Shown here: positions 1-5,770 of the stretch, in pieces
Layout of the letters: the number at the start of each line of letters is the position of its first letter
Position numbering within the stretch: position 1 is the first letter of the stretch
DNA from: Candidatus Eiseniibacteriota bacterium
GTDB taxonomy: Bacteria > Eisenbacteria > RBG-16-71-46 > JAGVPR01
Direction: 5' to 3'
Length of the DNA stretch: 10,258 nt
NCBI GenBank assembly: GCA_020052115.1
Contig: JAGVPR010000253.1
Span: 1 to 10,258, forward strand
Notes under the pieces: generated by a model
What the model was told of the DNA's origin: nothing
What the model saw: only the letters and a program-made list of their open reading frames with translations
The model's database searches: none
Position numbers and translations under genes: made by a program

Positions 1-102
1 AAGCCGCACCTTGCCCAGGCCGGGGGCAAGGACCCGGAGCGGCTGCCCGACGCGCTGGCCCACGCGGTGGAGGTCGTTCGCGGTCTGCTGGACGCGAAAT
101 AA
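1..102 (+). CDS. C-terminal end of an unidentified gene (partial)
   Basis: An open frame enters from the left edge and ends at TAA 100-102, giving the last 33 residues of a protein. The visible part is polar and then helical, ending in LAHAVEVVRGLLDAK. No motif is present that allows a family call. The stop lies only 6 bases before the ATG of the rmlD-like gene and no clear Shine-Dalgarno sequence lies between them, so the two are probably cotranscribed and translationally coupled. By context it may belong to the same envelope sugar pathway, but that is only inference. The frame is supported by its proximity to the next start and by the lack of a better alternative. Confidence 0.55.
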   Translation, partial: KPHLAQAGGKDPERLPDALAHAVEVVRGLLDAK

Positions 103-108
103 ACTACG

Positions 109-972
109 ATGCGGATCGCCGTCACGGGAGCCGACGGGATGCTCGGGCTGGCCGTTTGCCGGCGGCTCGAGATGCGTCATGAGGTCATTCCGCTCACGCT
201 TGAGGATGCCGACATCACGGATCGCGGGGCCATCCGCGCCGTTCTCCGCAAGACCGAGCCCGACACCGTGGTGCACTGCGCGGCCTTCACGGACGTGGAC
301 GGCAGCGAGTCGCAGCCCGACATCGCCCACCGAGTGAACGCGCTCGGGGCCCGCAACACGGCGCTGGCCTGCGCCGCCGCGGGCGCCTCGATGCTCTACA
401 TGAGCACCGACTACATCTTCGACGGCGAGAAGGAATCCCCGTACGACGAATTCGACATGCCTCACCCGCTGAACCTCTACGGCAGGAGCAAGCTCGCGGG
501 CGAGATCTGTGTGCGCTCGCTGCTTCCGGCGCACTACATCGTGCGCAGTTCGTGGCTCTACGGGCCCGGTGGGCGCAACTTCGTGCTCGCGATTCTGCGC
601 CAGGCGCTCGAGGGCGGGCCCCTTCGCGTGGTGGACGATCAGATCGGTTCGCCGACGTACACCCCCGATCTGGCCGAGGCGATCGAGATGCTGCTGGCTT
701 CCGAGGCGTTCGGGACCTATCACGTGACGAATGCCGGAGAATGCTCCTGGCACGGGTTCGCCTGCGCGATACTCGAGCACGCGGGGATTCACAACGTGTC
801 CGTGGTGCCGGTTTCCACGGAGGAGATCGCGCGGCCGGCGCAGAGGCCGGCCTACTCCGTGCTGAGGAACTTCATCTTCCAGGAGACGTTCGGTTTCGCG
901 CTGCGGCCCTGGACCGCTGCTCTCGGCACCTATCTCCTCGAGGAGCGCGCCCGCGGCGGACTGCAGATCTGA
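109..972 (+). CDS. rfbD: dTDP-4-dehydrorhamnose reductase (RmlD family)
   Basis: A 287-residue extended short-chain dehydrogenase that would reduce dTDP-4-keto-L-rhamnose to dTDP-L-rhamnose with NAD(P)H in the cytoplasm. The nucleotide-binding loop TGADGMLG lies at residues 6-13 (Gly7, Gly10, Gly13). HCAAFTDVD is at 57-65, the STDYIFDG block at 99-106, and the catalytic YxxxK is Tyr124-Lys128 in NLYGRSKLAGE. DQIGSPTYTPDLA (177-189) and the C-terminal RPAQRPAYSVLRN (242-254) are typical RmlD signatures that separate it from sugar epimerases. Length matches the family (about 280-300). The ATG at 109 is chosen because the dinucleotide loop begins at residue 6; ribosome access probably relies on coupling to the upstream stop. 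Its TGA overlaps the ATG of a 28-codon ORF. The exact sugar substrate is inferred; members of this family can act on related dTDP sugars. Confidence 0.9.
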   Translation: MRIAVTGADGMLGLAVCRRLEMRHEVIPLTLEDADITDRGAIRAVLRKTEPDTVVHCAAFTDVDGSESQPDIAHRVNALGARNTALACAAAGASMLYMSTDYIFDGEKESPYDEFDMPHPLNLYGRSKLAGEICVRSLLPAHYIVRSSWLYGPGGRNFVLAILRQALEGGPLRVVDDQIGSPTYTPDLAEAIEMLLASEAFGTYHVTNAGECSWHGFACAILEHAGIHNVSVVPVSTEEIARPAQRPAYSVLRNFIFQETFGFALRPWTAALGTYLLEERARGGLQI

Positions 973-1058
973 TGCGGGAGGGGCCGGCCATGGAGGCGAT
1001 CGTGAAGATCTCTGGAGCGGCCGGGCACGAGCGACCGCCCGCGGACGGCGCCCCATGA
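972..1058 (+). CDS. possible 28-aa linker ORF between rfbD and the prenyltransferase
   Basis: A short open frame starts at ATG 972-974, overlapping the rfbD stop as TGATG, and ends at TGA 1056-1058, overlapping the next gene's start as ATGA. A second in-frame ATG at 990 follows a purine-rich GGGAGGGG (976-983) and would give a 22-residue product beginning MEAIVKISG. No known domain is visible. The prenyltransferase start at 1055 lacks its own Shine-Dalgarno sequence, and its frame has no other start codon back to the rfbD stop. Reading this ORF would therefore deliver ribosomes to that start. It may be a translational coupling device, a real small protein or chance. Conservation was not tested. 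Confidence 0.35.
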   Translation: MREGPAMEAIVKISGAAGHERPPADGAP

Positions 1059-1933
1059 TTGCGGCACTCCTCGTCGAGGGCCGTCCGAGGCAGTGGACGA
1101 AGAACCTCGTCCTCTTCGCGGGCGTCATCTTTGCGCGGCGCTTCACGGACCCCCAGTTCGTGGGCGCGAGCTTCTCCGCCTTCGCGCTGTTCTGCCTCCT
1201 CTCGTCCGGCGTCTACATGCTGAATGACGTCGCCGATCTCGAAAACGACAAGCTCCACCCGCGCAAGCGCCTCCGGCCCCTGGCGGCAGGGAGGATCGGC
1301 CGCGGGCCCGTCATCGCCGCCGCGATCATCGCGATCGTCGGAGGCGTGGGGTTGTCATTCCTGCTTCGGCCGCTCTTCGGCGTCATGGCCGTGCTCTATC
1401 TGATCTTGAACTTCGGCTACTCGGCCGGCCTGAAACGGATCGTCATCCTCGATGTTCTCGCCATCGCCGTGGGCTTCGTCTTCCGCGCCGTCGCCGGCGT
1501 CGAGGCGCTGCCGGCGCGGGTCGAGATCTCGCCGTGGCTTCTCGTGTGCACGTTCTTTCTCGCGCTCTTTCTTGCCATCGGCAAGCGCCGCGCGGAGTTG
1601 GCGAATCGGGACGCAGCGCCCGCCTCCCGGCCCGTGCTCGGGGAGTACTCCATTCCGCTCCTCGATCAGATGATCGCGATCGTGACCTCGGCCACGGTCA
1701 TCGGGTACTCGATCTACACCGTGAACCCCTCGACGGTGGAGAAGTACGAAACACAGGCGCTCGTCTTCACGGTCCCGTTCGTCGTCTTCGGCGTCTTCCG
1801 CTACCTGTACCTCCTCTATCGCCGCGAGGGCGGAGGGAGTCCCTCGGAAGTGCTCATCACCGACGTGCCGATCCTGGTCACCGTCGTGCTCTGGGCCCTT
1901 GCGGTGTTCATCATCCTCTCCGTCCTGCGCTGA
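1055..1933 (+). CDS. UbiA-family decaprenyl-phosphate phosphoribosyltransferase-like protein
   Basis: A 292-residue polytopic membrane protein of the UbiA prenyltransferase superfamily, closest by pattern to DPPR synthase, which transfers 5-phosphoribose from PRPP to a polyprenyl phosphate at the inner face of the membrane. The N-terminal RPRQWTKNLVLFA (10-22) is the DPPR-synthase hallmark. The first aspartate motif is NDVADLEND at 57-65, followed by HPRKRLRPLAAGRI (68-81). The second conserved region is YSAGLKRIVILDVLAIAVGF (122-141), with Asp133. GKRRAEL (176-182) and GYSIYTV (217-223) are further family blocks. About eight to nine hydrophobic helices can be seen. It follows an RmlD-type gene and a possible coupling ORF. 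In actinobacteria the product feeds decaprenyl-phosphoryl-arabinose synthesis; whether arabinose is made here cannot be seen because DprE1/DprE2 are not in the window. Other UbiA functions are less likely. Confidence 0.85.
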   Translation: MIAALLVEGRPRQWTKNLVLFAGVIFARRFTDPQFVGASFSAFALFCLLSSGVYMLNDVADLENDKLHPRKRLRPLAAGRIGRGPVIAAAIIAIVGGVGLSFLLRPLFGVMAVLYLILNFGYSAGLKRIVILDVLAIAVGFVFRAVAGVEALPARVEISPWLLVCTFFLALFLAIGKRRAELANRDAAPASRPVLGEYSIPLLDQMIAIVTSATVIGYSIYTVNPSTVEKYETQALVFTVPFVVFGVFRYLYLLYRREGGGSPSEVLITDVPILVTVVLWALAVFIILSVLR

Positions 1934-1941
1934 GGCCGGCG

Positions 1942-2844
1942 TTGCGCTCCGACCGCGACGCGCGACCGGCGGCCGTGTTCGCGGCGTACGCGAAGCTCAA
2001 TCTCGGGCTCTGGATCCTCGGCAAGAGGCCGGACGGCTATCACGAGATCGAGACGGTCTTCCAGGCCGTGGATCTAGCCGATGAACTCACCTTCGAAGAT
2101 GCGGAGCCCGGCACGTTGGACGTGACCTGCGACGGAGGGGAGGCGCCCTCAGGCCCGGCGAATCTCGCCTATCGGGCCGCGGCGCTTCTGGGGGAAGCGT
2201 TCCCGGAGAGGGCCCGCGGGGCCCGGATACGGATAGTGAAGGAGATTCCTTCGGGCGCCGGCCTCGGCGGAGGGAGCAGCGATGCGGCCGCCACGTTGCT
2301 GGCGCTCAACGAGCGCTGGGAATTGGGCCTCGACCCGCCGGATCTCGAAAGGCTCGGCGCCAGGCTCGGCTCGGACGTGCCCTTCTTCATCCGAGGGGGC
2401 ACGCAGGCGGGGCGAGGGCGGGGGGAAATTCTGGAGCCGCTGAGGGATCTCGTCGGCGTGTTTTTTCTGGTCGTTCTGCCCGGTTTTCGGGTCTCGACCG
2501 CGTGGGCCTACGCGTCGGCCAGAATCGGATTGACAGCGGCGGGGTCGGGTTTTAGCATGGTGAAACTTGGAATTCAGGATGGTGACTTCCGTCATTCGGC
2601 CGGAGGTCTGCGTAATGACCTCGAGCCGGTCGTGACGGCGGAACATCCGGAATTGTCCGAGTTGCGGCGTCTCTTGGAGGCGAGCGGGTTGCTCGCCGCC
2701 TCGATGACGGGGAGCGGCTCGGGCTATTTCGGTGTGGCGAGTCGCCTGGATCAGGCGGAAGCCGTCCGAGCGGAGCTGAGCGGTAGAGGGTGGACGGCGT
2801 TTCTCGTTCGACCTTGCCCGGTAGGCGCGCGTCGCTTGCGGTGA
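1942..2844 (+). CDS. ispE: 4-diphosphocytidyl-2-C-methyl-D-erythritol kinase
   Basis: A GHMP-family kinase that phosphorylates CDP-methylerythritol at the 2-position in the MEP route to isoprenoids. From the TTG at 1942 it has 300 residues. AYAKLNLGLWILGKRPDGYH (16-35) holds the conserved Lys18. The ATP loop PSGAGLGGGSSDAA (103-116) is the GHMP glycine/serine motif, LGSDVPFF (142-149) carries the catalytic Asp145, and MTGSGSGYFGV (255-265) is the third GHMP motif. The start is uncertain: TTG 1942 has TGAGG (1931-1935) about 6 bases upstream, whereas an in-frame GTG at 1975 would begin MFAAYAKLNL but has no visible ribosome site. The frame stays open far upstream inside the prenyltransferase gene, but homology begins only near residue 11. 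It probably shares the transcript of the preceding gene. A promoter-like sequence lies inside the gene at 2530-2558. Confidence 0.93.
   Translation: MRSDRDARPAAVFAAYAKLNLGLWILGKRPDGYHEIETVFQAVDLADELTFEDAEPGTLDVTCDGGEAPSGPANLAYRAAALLGEAFPERARGARIRIVKEIPSGAGLGGGSSDAAATLLALNERWELGLDPPDLERLGARLGSDVPFFIRGGTQAGRGRGEILEPLRDLVGVFFLVVLPGFRVSTAWAYASARIGLTAAGSGFSMVKLGIQDGDFRHSAGGLRNDLEPVVTAEHPELSELRRLLEASGLLAASMTGSGSGYFGVASRLDQAEAVRAELSGRGWTAFLVRPCPVGARRLR
2530..2558 (+). promoter_or_regulatory. possible sigma70-type promoter inside ispE
   Basis: TTGACA at 2530-2535, a perfect -35 hexamer, is followed after exactly 17 bases by TAGCAT at 2553-2558 (4 of 6 to the -10 consensus) within locally less GC-rich sequence. 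If active it would transcribe the end of ispE, spoVG and possibly the tRNA. A second TTGACA at 4082 has no -10 partner, so chance occurrence in this genome is real. Confidence 0.25.
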
Positions 2845-2970
2845 GGCCGATTCGGAGGAGGGTCCTACCACAGCAGAGATCGTGAGTCTGTTCCAGGAGC
2901 CGGGTGCGTGCTCGTGCAGCTTCGCGGCGCGGACCCCCATCATCACTGGGCTGCGACTGCTCGCTGTCAA

Positions 2971-2976
2971 AGGTGG
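2971..2976 (+). promoter_or_regulatory. ribosome binding site fixing the spoVG start
   Basis: AGGTGG sits 7 bases before ATG 2984. The frame is open back to a GTG at 2882, but SpoVG homologues begin a few residues before the TEVRV segment. Site and homology therefore agree on the shorter start. Confidence 0.6.
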
Positions 2977-2983
2977 TGACCGA

Positions 2984-3262
2984 ATGAACGGGCTGAACAT
3001 CACGGAGGTCCGGGTTTCGGTGCGCGAAGACCCGAAGCTGAAGGCCTTCGTCAGCATCACGTTCAACGACTGCTTCGTTATTCGCGGCTTGAAGATCATC
3101 GAAGGCAACAAGGGGATGTTTGTCGCGATGCCGAGCCGCAAGAAGCCGGACGGGACGTTCCAGGACATCGCCCATCCGATCAACAACGAGACGCGGGCCT
3201 GGATGGAAGGTGAGGTCCTCAAGGCGTATCAAAGGGAGATGGAGAAGCAGCTGGTCCGGTAG
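2984..3262 (+). CDS. spoVG: SpoVG-family nucleic-acid-binding regulator
   Basis: A 92-residue protein of the SpoVG family, small dimeric regulators first known from Bacillus septation and sporulation and later shown to bind DNA and RNA in several non-sporulating bacteria. The family core is complete: TEVRVSV (7-13), a central strand region, then VIRGLKIIEGNKGMFVAMPS (32-51) and KKPDGTFQDIAHPINNETR (53-71), with a C-terminal helix to 92. This matches the family's usual length of about 85-100. It lies 139 bases after ispE and before tRNA-Gln and prs, the neighbourhood it occupies in Firmicutes (spoVG-glmU-prs-ctc), though glmU is absent here. A role in sporulation cannot be inferred from this window; RNA-level regulation is the safer guess. 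The stop codon lies in an inverted repeat (3251-3280). Confidence 0.93.
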   Translation: MNGLNITEVRVSVREDPKLKAFVSITFNDCFVIRGLKIIEGNKGMFVAMPSRKKPDGTFQDIAHPINNETRAWMEGEVLKAYQREMEKQLVR

Positions 3263-3280
3263 CACTCATCTCCGGACCGG
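3251..3280 (+). repeat. inverted repeat across the spoVG stop codon
   Basis: CTGGTCCGG (3251-3259) pairs with CCGGACCGG (3272-3280) over 9 positions with one G-T wobble, around a 12-base loop holding the last base-pairs of the stop region. It is followed by TTATGATATC and not by a clean T-run, so it is at best a weak terminator. It could instead be an mRNA 3'-end stabiliser or an operator just upstream of the -10-like TATGAT. Confidence 0.4.
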
Positions 3281-3281
3281 T

Positions 3282-3287
3282 TATGAT
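3282..3287 (+). promoter_or_regulatory. possible -10 element for tRNA-Gln/prs
   Basis: TATGAT (5 of 6 to consensus) lies about 50 bases before the tRNA in otherwise GC-rich DNA. The expected -35 position (about 3259-3264, GTAGCA) is a poor match and overlaps the inverted repeat. A start near 3294 would leave a leader of about 44 bases, plausible for a tRNA precursor. Confidence 0.35.
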
Positions 3288-3300
3288 ATCCAAGGTCGTA

Positions 3301-3313
3301 GGCCCATTGGGCC
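3301..3313 (+). repeat. short palindrome in the tRNA leader
   Basis: GGCCCA, a single T, then TGGGCC forms a 13-base near-perfect palindrome (practical hairpin: 5 bp with an ATT loop) between the TATGAT element and the tRNA. No T-run follows, so it is not a convincing terminator. Confidence 0.35.
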
Positions 3314-3337
3314 GTGCCGGGACACCGCATCGTCGGC

Positions 3338-3412
3338 TGGGGAGTCGCCAAGCGGTAAGGCAGCGGCCTTTGGAGCCGCTATCCGCAGGTTCGAATCCTG
3401 CCTCCCCAACCA
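3338..3412 (+). tRNA. tRNA-Gln, anticodon TTG, CCA encoded
   Basis: A complete cloverleaf can be folded. The acceptor arm is TGGGGAG (3338-3344) with CTCCCCA (3402-3408), followed by discriminator A3409 and an encoded CCA (3410-3412). The D-arm region holds GCCAAGCGGTAAGGC. The anticodon stem GCGGC/GCCGC (3363-3367/3375-3379) encloses loop CTTTGGA, so the anticodon TTG is at 3370-3372 and reads CAA (and CAG by wobble). The T-arm is GCAGG-TTCGAAT-CCTGC (3385-3401). The short variable region (3380-3384) and the U-A acceptor end pair are typical of bacterial glutamine tRNAs. It stands between spoVG and prs, a position also seen for tRNA-Gln before prs in some deltaproteobacterial clusters. Confidence 0.97.
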
Positions 3413-3525
3413 GCCCGTCCCTGCGGCGGACGCCGTCCGGGCACGGGATGGTCCTCGCTTGATCTGTCCGAGGCCGCCTCTCGGGAGTCGCGCCCCACGG
3501 GGCGAAAACCAAGACGGAGGGGACG
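3413..3525 (+). other. tRNA-prs spacer with two GC-rich palindromes
   Basis: This 113-base spacer holds CGGACG-C-CGTCCG (3427-3439) and CGCCCC-AC-GGGGCG (3491-3504). The first sits just after the tRNA and could help define its 3' end; the second precedes GAAAACC and then the prs ribosome site. Neither has a T-run, so read-through from the tRNA into prs is likely. No coding frame is supported here. Confidence 0.4.
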
Positions 3526-4449
3526 GTGCACGTCTTCAGCGGTAACGCGAATAGGCCTCTGGTCAAGGTCATCTGCGAAACCCTGGGAGTCGAGCCGGCG
3601 CACGCGGAGATCCAGCGCTTTCCGGACGGCGAGATCTTCGTGAAGATTGACCAGAACATCCGCGGTACGGACGTTTTCATCGTCCAGCCGACGCACGCCC
3701 CGTCGGACAATCTGATGGAGCTGCTGCTGATGATGGACGCCGTGCGCCGGGCATCAGCGCGGCGGGTCACGGCAGTGATCCCCTATTTCGGGTATGCTCG
3801 ACAGGATCGGAAGGACCAGCCGAGGGTCGCGATCTCCGCGAAGCTCGTCGCGAACCTGATCACCGTCTCCGGAGCGGACAGGCTGCTCACGGTGGATCTT
3901 CACTCGACGCAGATCCAGGGTTTCTTTGACATCCCCTTGGATCATTTGTTCGCAGCGCCGGTGCTGATCCAGCACTTCAAGAACAAAGCGATCCCGCGTC
4001 TGACGGTCGTCTCGCCGGACATGGGGAGCGTCAAGATGGCGCGCGCTTACGCGAAGCGGATGGGCGCGGCGCTCGCGCTGGTTGACAAGCAGCGGGTCGG
4101 GCCGGAGCAGACCGAGGTGCTGCATGTCATCGGCGACGTCAAGGGACGGAACATCCTGATCGTGGACGACATGGTGACCACGGCCGGCACGCTGACCGAA
4201 GCGGCCGAGGCCCTGGTCCGCGAAGGCGCCGAGGAGATCCACGCGGCCGCGACGCACGCGGTGCTGGCGGGACCTGCGCTCGAGCGCATTTACAGCTCGC
4301 CGATCCGGGAGCTGGTGGTGACCGACACGGTGTTTCAGGATCCGACGCGGCTTGGGCCGCGCATCAAGATCCTGGGCGTCGGAGCGCTTCTCGGTGAAGC
4401 GATACGGCGCATTCATGAAGAGCGGTCCATGCACTCGCTCTTCATTTAG
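3526..4449 (+). CDS. prs: ribose-phosphate pyrophosphokinase (PRPP synthetase)
   Basis: A 307-residue class I PRPP synthetase that converts ribose 5-phosphate and ATP to PRPP for nucleotide, His, Trp and NAD synthesis. RFPDGEIFVKI (31-41), PYFGYARQDRK (86-96) and DLHSTQIQGFFDIPLDHL (124-141, His126) form the ATP/metal region. SPDMGSVKMARAYAKRM (163-179) follows. The flexible catalytic loop keeps Lys188 and Arg190 in DKQR, and VDDMVTTAGT (213-222) is the PRPP loop. The C-terminus IRRIHEERSMHSLF is canonical. GTG 3526 is chosen because GGAGG (3516-3520) lies 5 bases upstream and the product begins where homologues do. The PRPP loop has Thr218 where Asp is usual, and the metal-site segment reads HSTQ where HADQ/HAEQ is common; both may be lineage variants. 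rplY follows after 25 bases. Confidence 0.96.
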   Translation: MHVFSGNANRPLVKVICETLGVEPAHAEIQRFPDGEIFVKIDQNIRGTDVFIVQPTHAPSDNLMELLLMMDAVRRASARRVTAVIPYFGYARQDRKDQPRVAISAKLVANLITVSGADRLLTVDLHSTQIQGFFDIPLDHLFAAPVLIQHFKNKAIPRLTVVSPDMGSVKMARAYAKRMGAALALVDKQRVGPEQTEVLHVIGDVKGRNILIVDDMVTTAGTLTEAAEALVREGAEEIHAAATHAVLAGPALERIYSSPIRELVVTDTVFQDPTRLGPRIKILGVGALLGEAIRRIHEERSMHSLFI

Positions 4450-4474
4450 CTACTGCTGAGGAGGAACCCATTCA

Positions 4475-5203
4475 ATGGCCACGATCCTGCTTGCCGGCCA
4501 GCGCCGCACGCACGTGGGCACGAGCGGCGCCCGCAAGGTCCGAGGGACCGGCATGATCCCCGGCATCCTCTATGGTCCTCATGAGGAGCCGACCCTCCTT
4601 CAGATCCCTTACAAGGATCTGGAGAACATCCTCCGATCCGCTTCAGGCGAGAACGCGATCATTGACCTGCGTCTCGACGAGAGCGGTGACGGCGTGATGA
4701 GCCTCATCCGTGAGGTTCAGCGCCACCCCGTCCAGAGACGGATCCTCCACGTGGATTTCCAGCACATCTCCATGACACAGAGGATCCGAGTCCACGTGCC
4801 GGTGCACTTGACCGGCATTCCGCGCGGCGCGAAGGACTTCGGCGGCATTCTCGAGCCGATCCTCCGCGAGGTCGAGGTCGAGTGCCTTCCCGCGGATATC
4901 CCGGCGCACGTGGAAGTGGATGTAACGGCTCTGGGCATCGGCGATGCGGTCCACGTGAGCGACATCCGGATCGAAGGCGTCGAGATGATCACGGATGTGA
5001 CGCAGGTGGTGGCCACCGTGGTGCCGCCGACGGTCGAGAAGGCTGTGACCGTGGAGGCGGTGCCGACAGAGGGTGAGCCCGAGATCATCGCCAAGGGCAG
5101 GGAAGATGCGGAGGGCGGCTCGGAGGAGGCTCCGAAGAAGGGAGCTGCCGAGGCCCCCAAGAAGGGCGGCGAAGGCGCGAAGAAGGGCGGCAAGGAGGGA
5201 TAG
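4475..5203 (+). CDS. rplY: 50S ribosomal protein bL25, Ctc/TL5 long form
   Basis: A 242-residue two-domain bL25 (general stress protein Ctc type) that binds 5S rRNA in the large subunit. Residues 1-97 are the L25 beta-barrel, including RKVRGTGMIPGILYG (20-34) and EVQRHPVQRRILHVDFQHIS (80-99). Residues 100-185 are the TL5/Ctc C-terminal domain (VHVPVHLTGIPRGAKDFGGI, 106-125). Residues 186-242 are a low-complexity tail ending in APKKG/AKKGG repeats, longer and more basic than the usual acidic or short tail. ATG 4475 follows TGAGGAGG (4457-4464) at about 10 bases. The next gene, pth, starts 3 bases after its stop, and its ribosome site lies inside the last codons here, so the pair should be tightly coupled. 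The prs-ctc-pth order is a classic conserved cluster. Confidence 0.95.
   Translation: MATILLAGQRRTHVGTSGARKVRGTGMIPGILYGPHEEPTLLQIPYKDLENILRSASGENAIIDLRLDESGDGVMSLIREVQRHPVQRRILHVDFQHISMTQRIRVHVPVHLTGIPRGAKDFGGILEPILREVEVECLPADIPAHVEVDVTALGIGDAVHVSDIRIEGVEMITDVTQVVATVVPPTVEKAVTVEAVPTEGEPEIIAKGREDAEGGSEEAPKKGAAEAPKKGGEGAKKGGKEG
5131..5200 (+). repeat. AAGAAGGGC-type imperfect repeats in the rplY tail
   Basis: Four near copies of a lysine-lysine-glycine coding unit (variants of AAGAAGGG(A/C)) separated by Glu/Ala/Gly codons. They encode the APKKG, APKKGG, AKKGG and KEG segments. The last degenerates into the AAGGAGG that serves pth. Confidence 0.6.
5192..5198 (+). promoter_or_regulatory. pth ribosome binding site inside the rplY end
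   Basis: AAGGAGG lies 8 bases before TTG 5207 and inside the last codons of rplY. It is a full anti-SD match and decides the unusual TTG start of pth. Confidence 0.75.
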
Positions 5204-5206
5204 CCC

Positions 5207-5770
5207 TTGGTCGCGGTGGTGGGGCTGGGAAACCCCGGCGCCCGCTACGCCCGTACCCGTCACAACATCGGATTCCGTGTCGTGGAGCGCGTGCGACTGA
5301 GTTTTCCTGCGTCGCACTCCGTGCCCGCGGGACGGGATTGCGAACTGGTACGGGCCCGGGCCGGCGAGGACGATCTGATCCTCGTCAAGCCGCTCGCCTG
5401 GATGAACCTGAGCGGGCCTATCGTCGCGCGCGTCGCGCGGGAATTCGGGTTGGCGCCCGAGGACCTTCTCGTCGTGAGCGACGATGTGAATCTCCCGCTG
5501 GGGAAACTCCGGCTGCGGCTTTCGGGTGGCCCCGGCGGGCACAACGGGCTCTCTTCGATCGTCGAGACGTTGGGCTCGGATGGTTTTCCGCGCCTGCGCG
5601 TCGGTGTCGGAGTCGAGGGGTTGGAAGGGGATCTCACCGATTTCGTCCTCGGATCTTTCGAGCCGGAGGAGCAGGAGGCCGCCGAGGCGGCCGTCTGCCG
5701 GGCGGCCGAGGCGGTCATGAGCTACCTCTTTCTCGGGCCGGGCAAGACCATGAACGATTTTAACCGTTAG
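5207..5770 (+). CDS. pth: peptidyl-tRNA hydrolase
   Basis: A 187-residue bacterial Pth that cleaves peptidyl-tRNA dropped from stalled ribosomes. VVGLGNPGARYARTRHNIGF (4-23) carries catalytic His19 (E. coli His20). KPLAWMNLSG (61-70) carries Asn67, SDDVNLPLGKLRLR (91-104) the Asp92/Asp93 pair, and SGGPGGHNGLSSI (106-118) has the conserved HNGL with Asn113. GFPRLRVGVG (126-135) and FVLGSF (146-151) complete the fold. The start is TTG 5207: a perfect ribosome site stands 8 bases before it, and later in-frame GTG codons would remove the first beta-strand. The usual KPxTFMN block reads KPLAWMN here, a mild change at a substrate-contact segment. All catalytic positions are kept, so activity is expected. 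Confidence 0.96.
   Translation: MVAVVGLGNPGARYARTRHNIGFRVVERVRLSFPASHSVPAGRDCELVRARAGEDDLILVKPLAWMNLSGPIVARVAREFGLAPEDLLVVSDDVNLPLGKLRLRLSGGPGGHNGLSSIVETLGSDGFPRLRVGVGVEGLEGDLTDFVLGSFEPEEQEAAEAAVCRAAEAVMSYLFLGPGKTMNDFNR

Noticed and set aside
1534..1941. Upstream extension of ispE inside the prenyltransferase gene
   Set aside because: The extended sequence is Arg/His/Pro-rich out-of-frame translation of the prenyltransferase; IspE homology begins near the AKLNL block.
2882..2983. 34-residue N-terminal extension of SpoVG
   Set aside because: No SpoVG homology lies in it, and a ribosome site precedes the ATG at 2984.
2149..3222. Minus-strand open frame across ispE and spoVG
   Set aside because: Both plus-strand genes are certain by motif, and the frame crosses two genes and a spacer.
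3491..3510. CGCCCC-AC-GGGGCG as a rho-independent terminator before prs
   Set aside because: The loop is too tight for the full stem and it is followed by GAAAACC, not a T-run; kept only as a palindrome in the spacer.
4082..4087. TTGACA in prs as a promoter
   Set aside because: No -10-like hexamer occurs at 16-18 bases downstream (the 17-base position reads GAGCAG).
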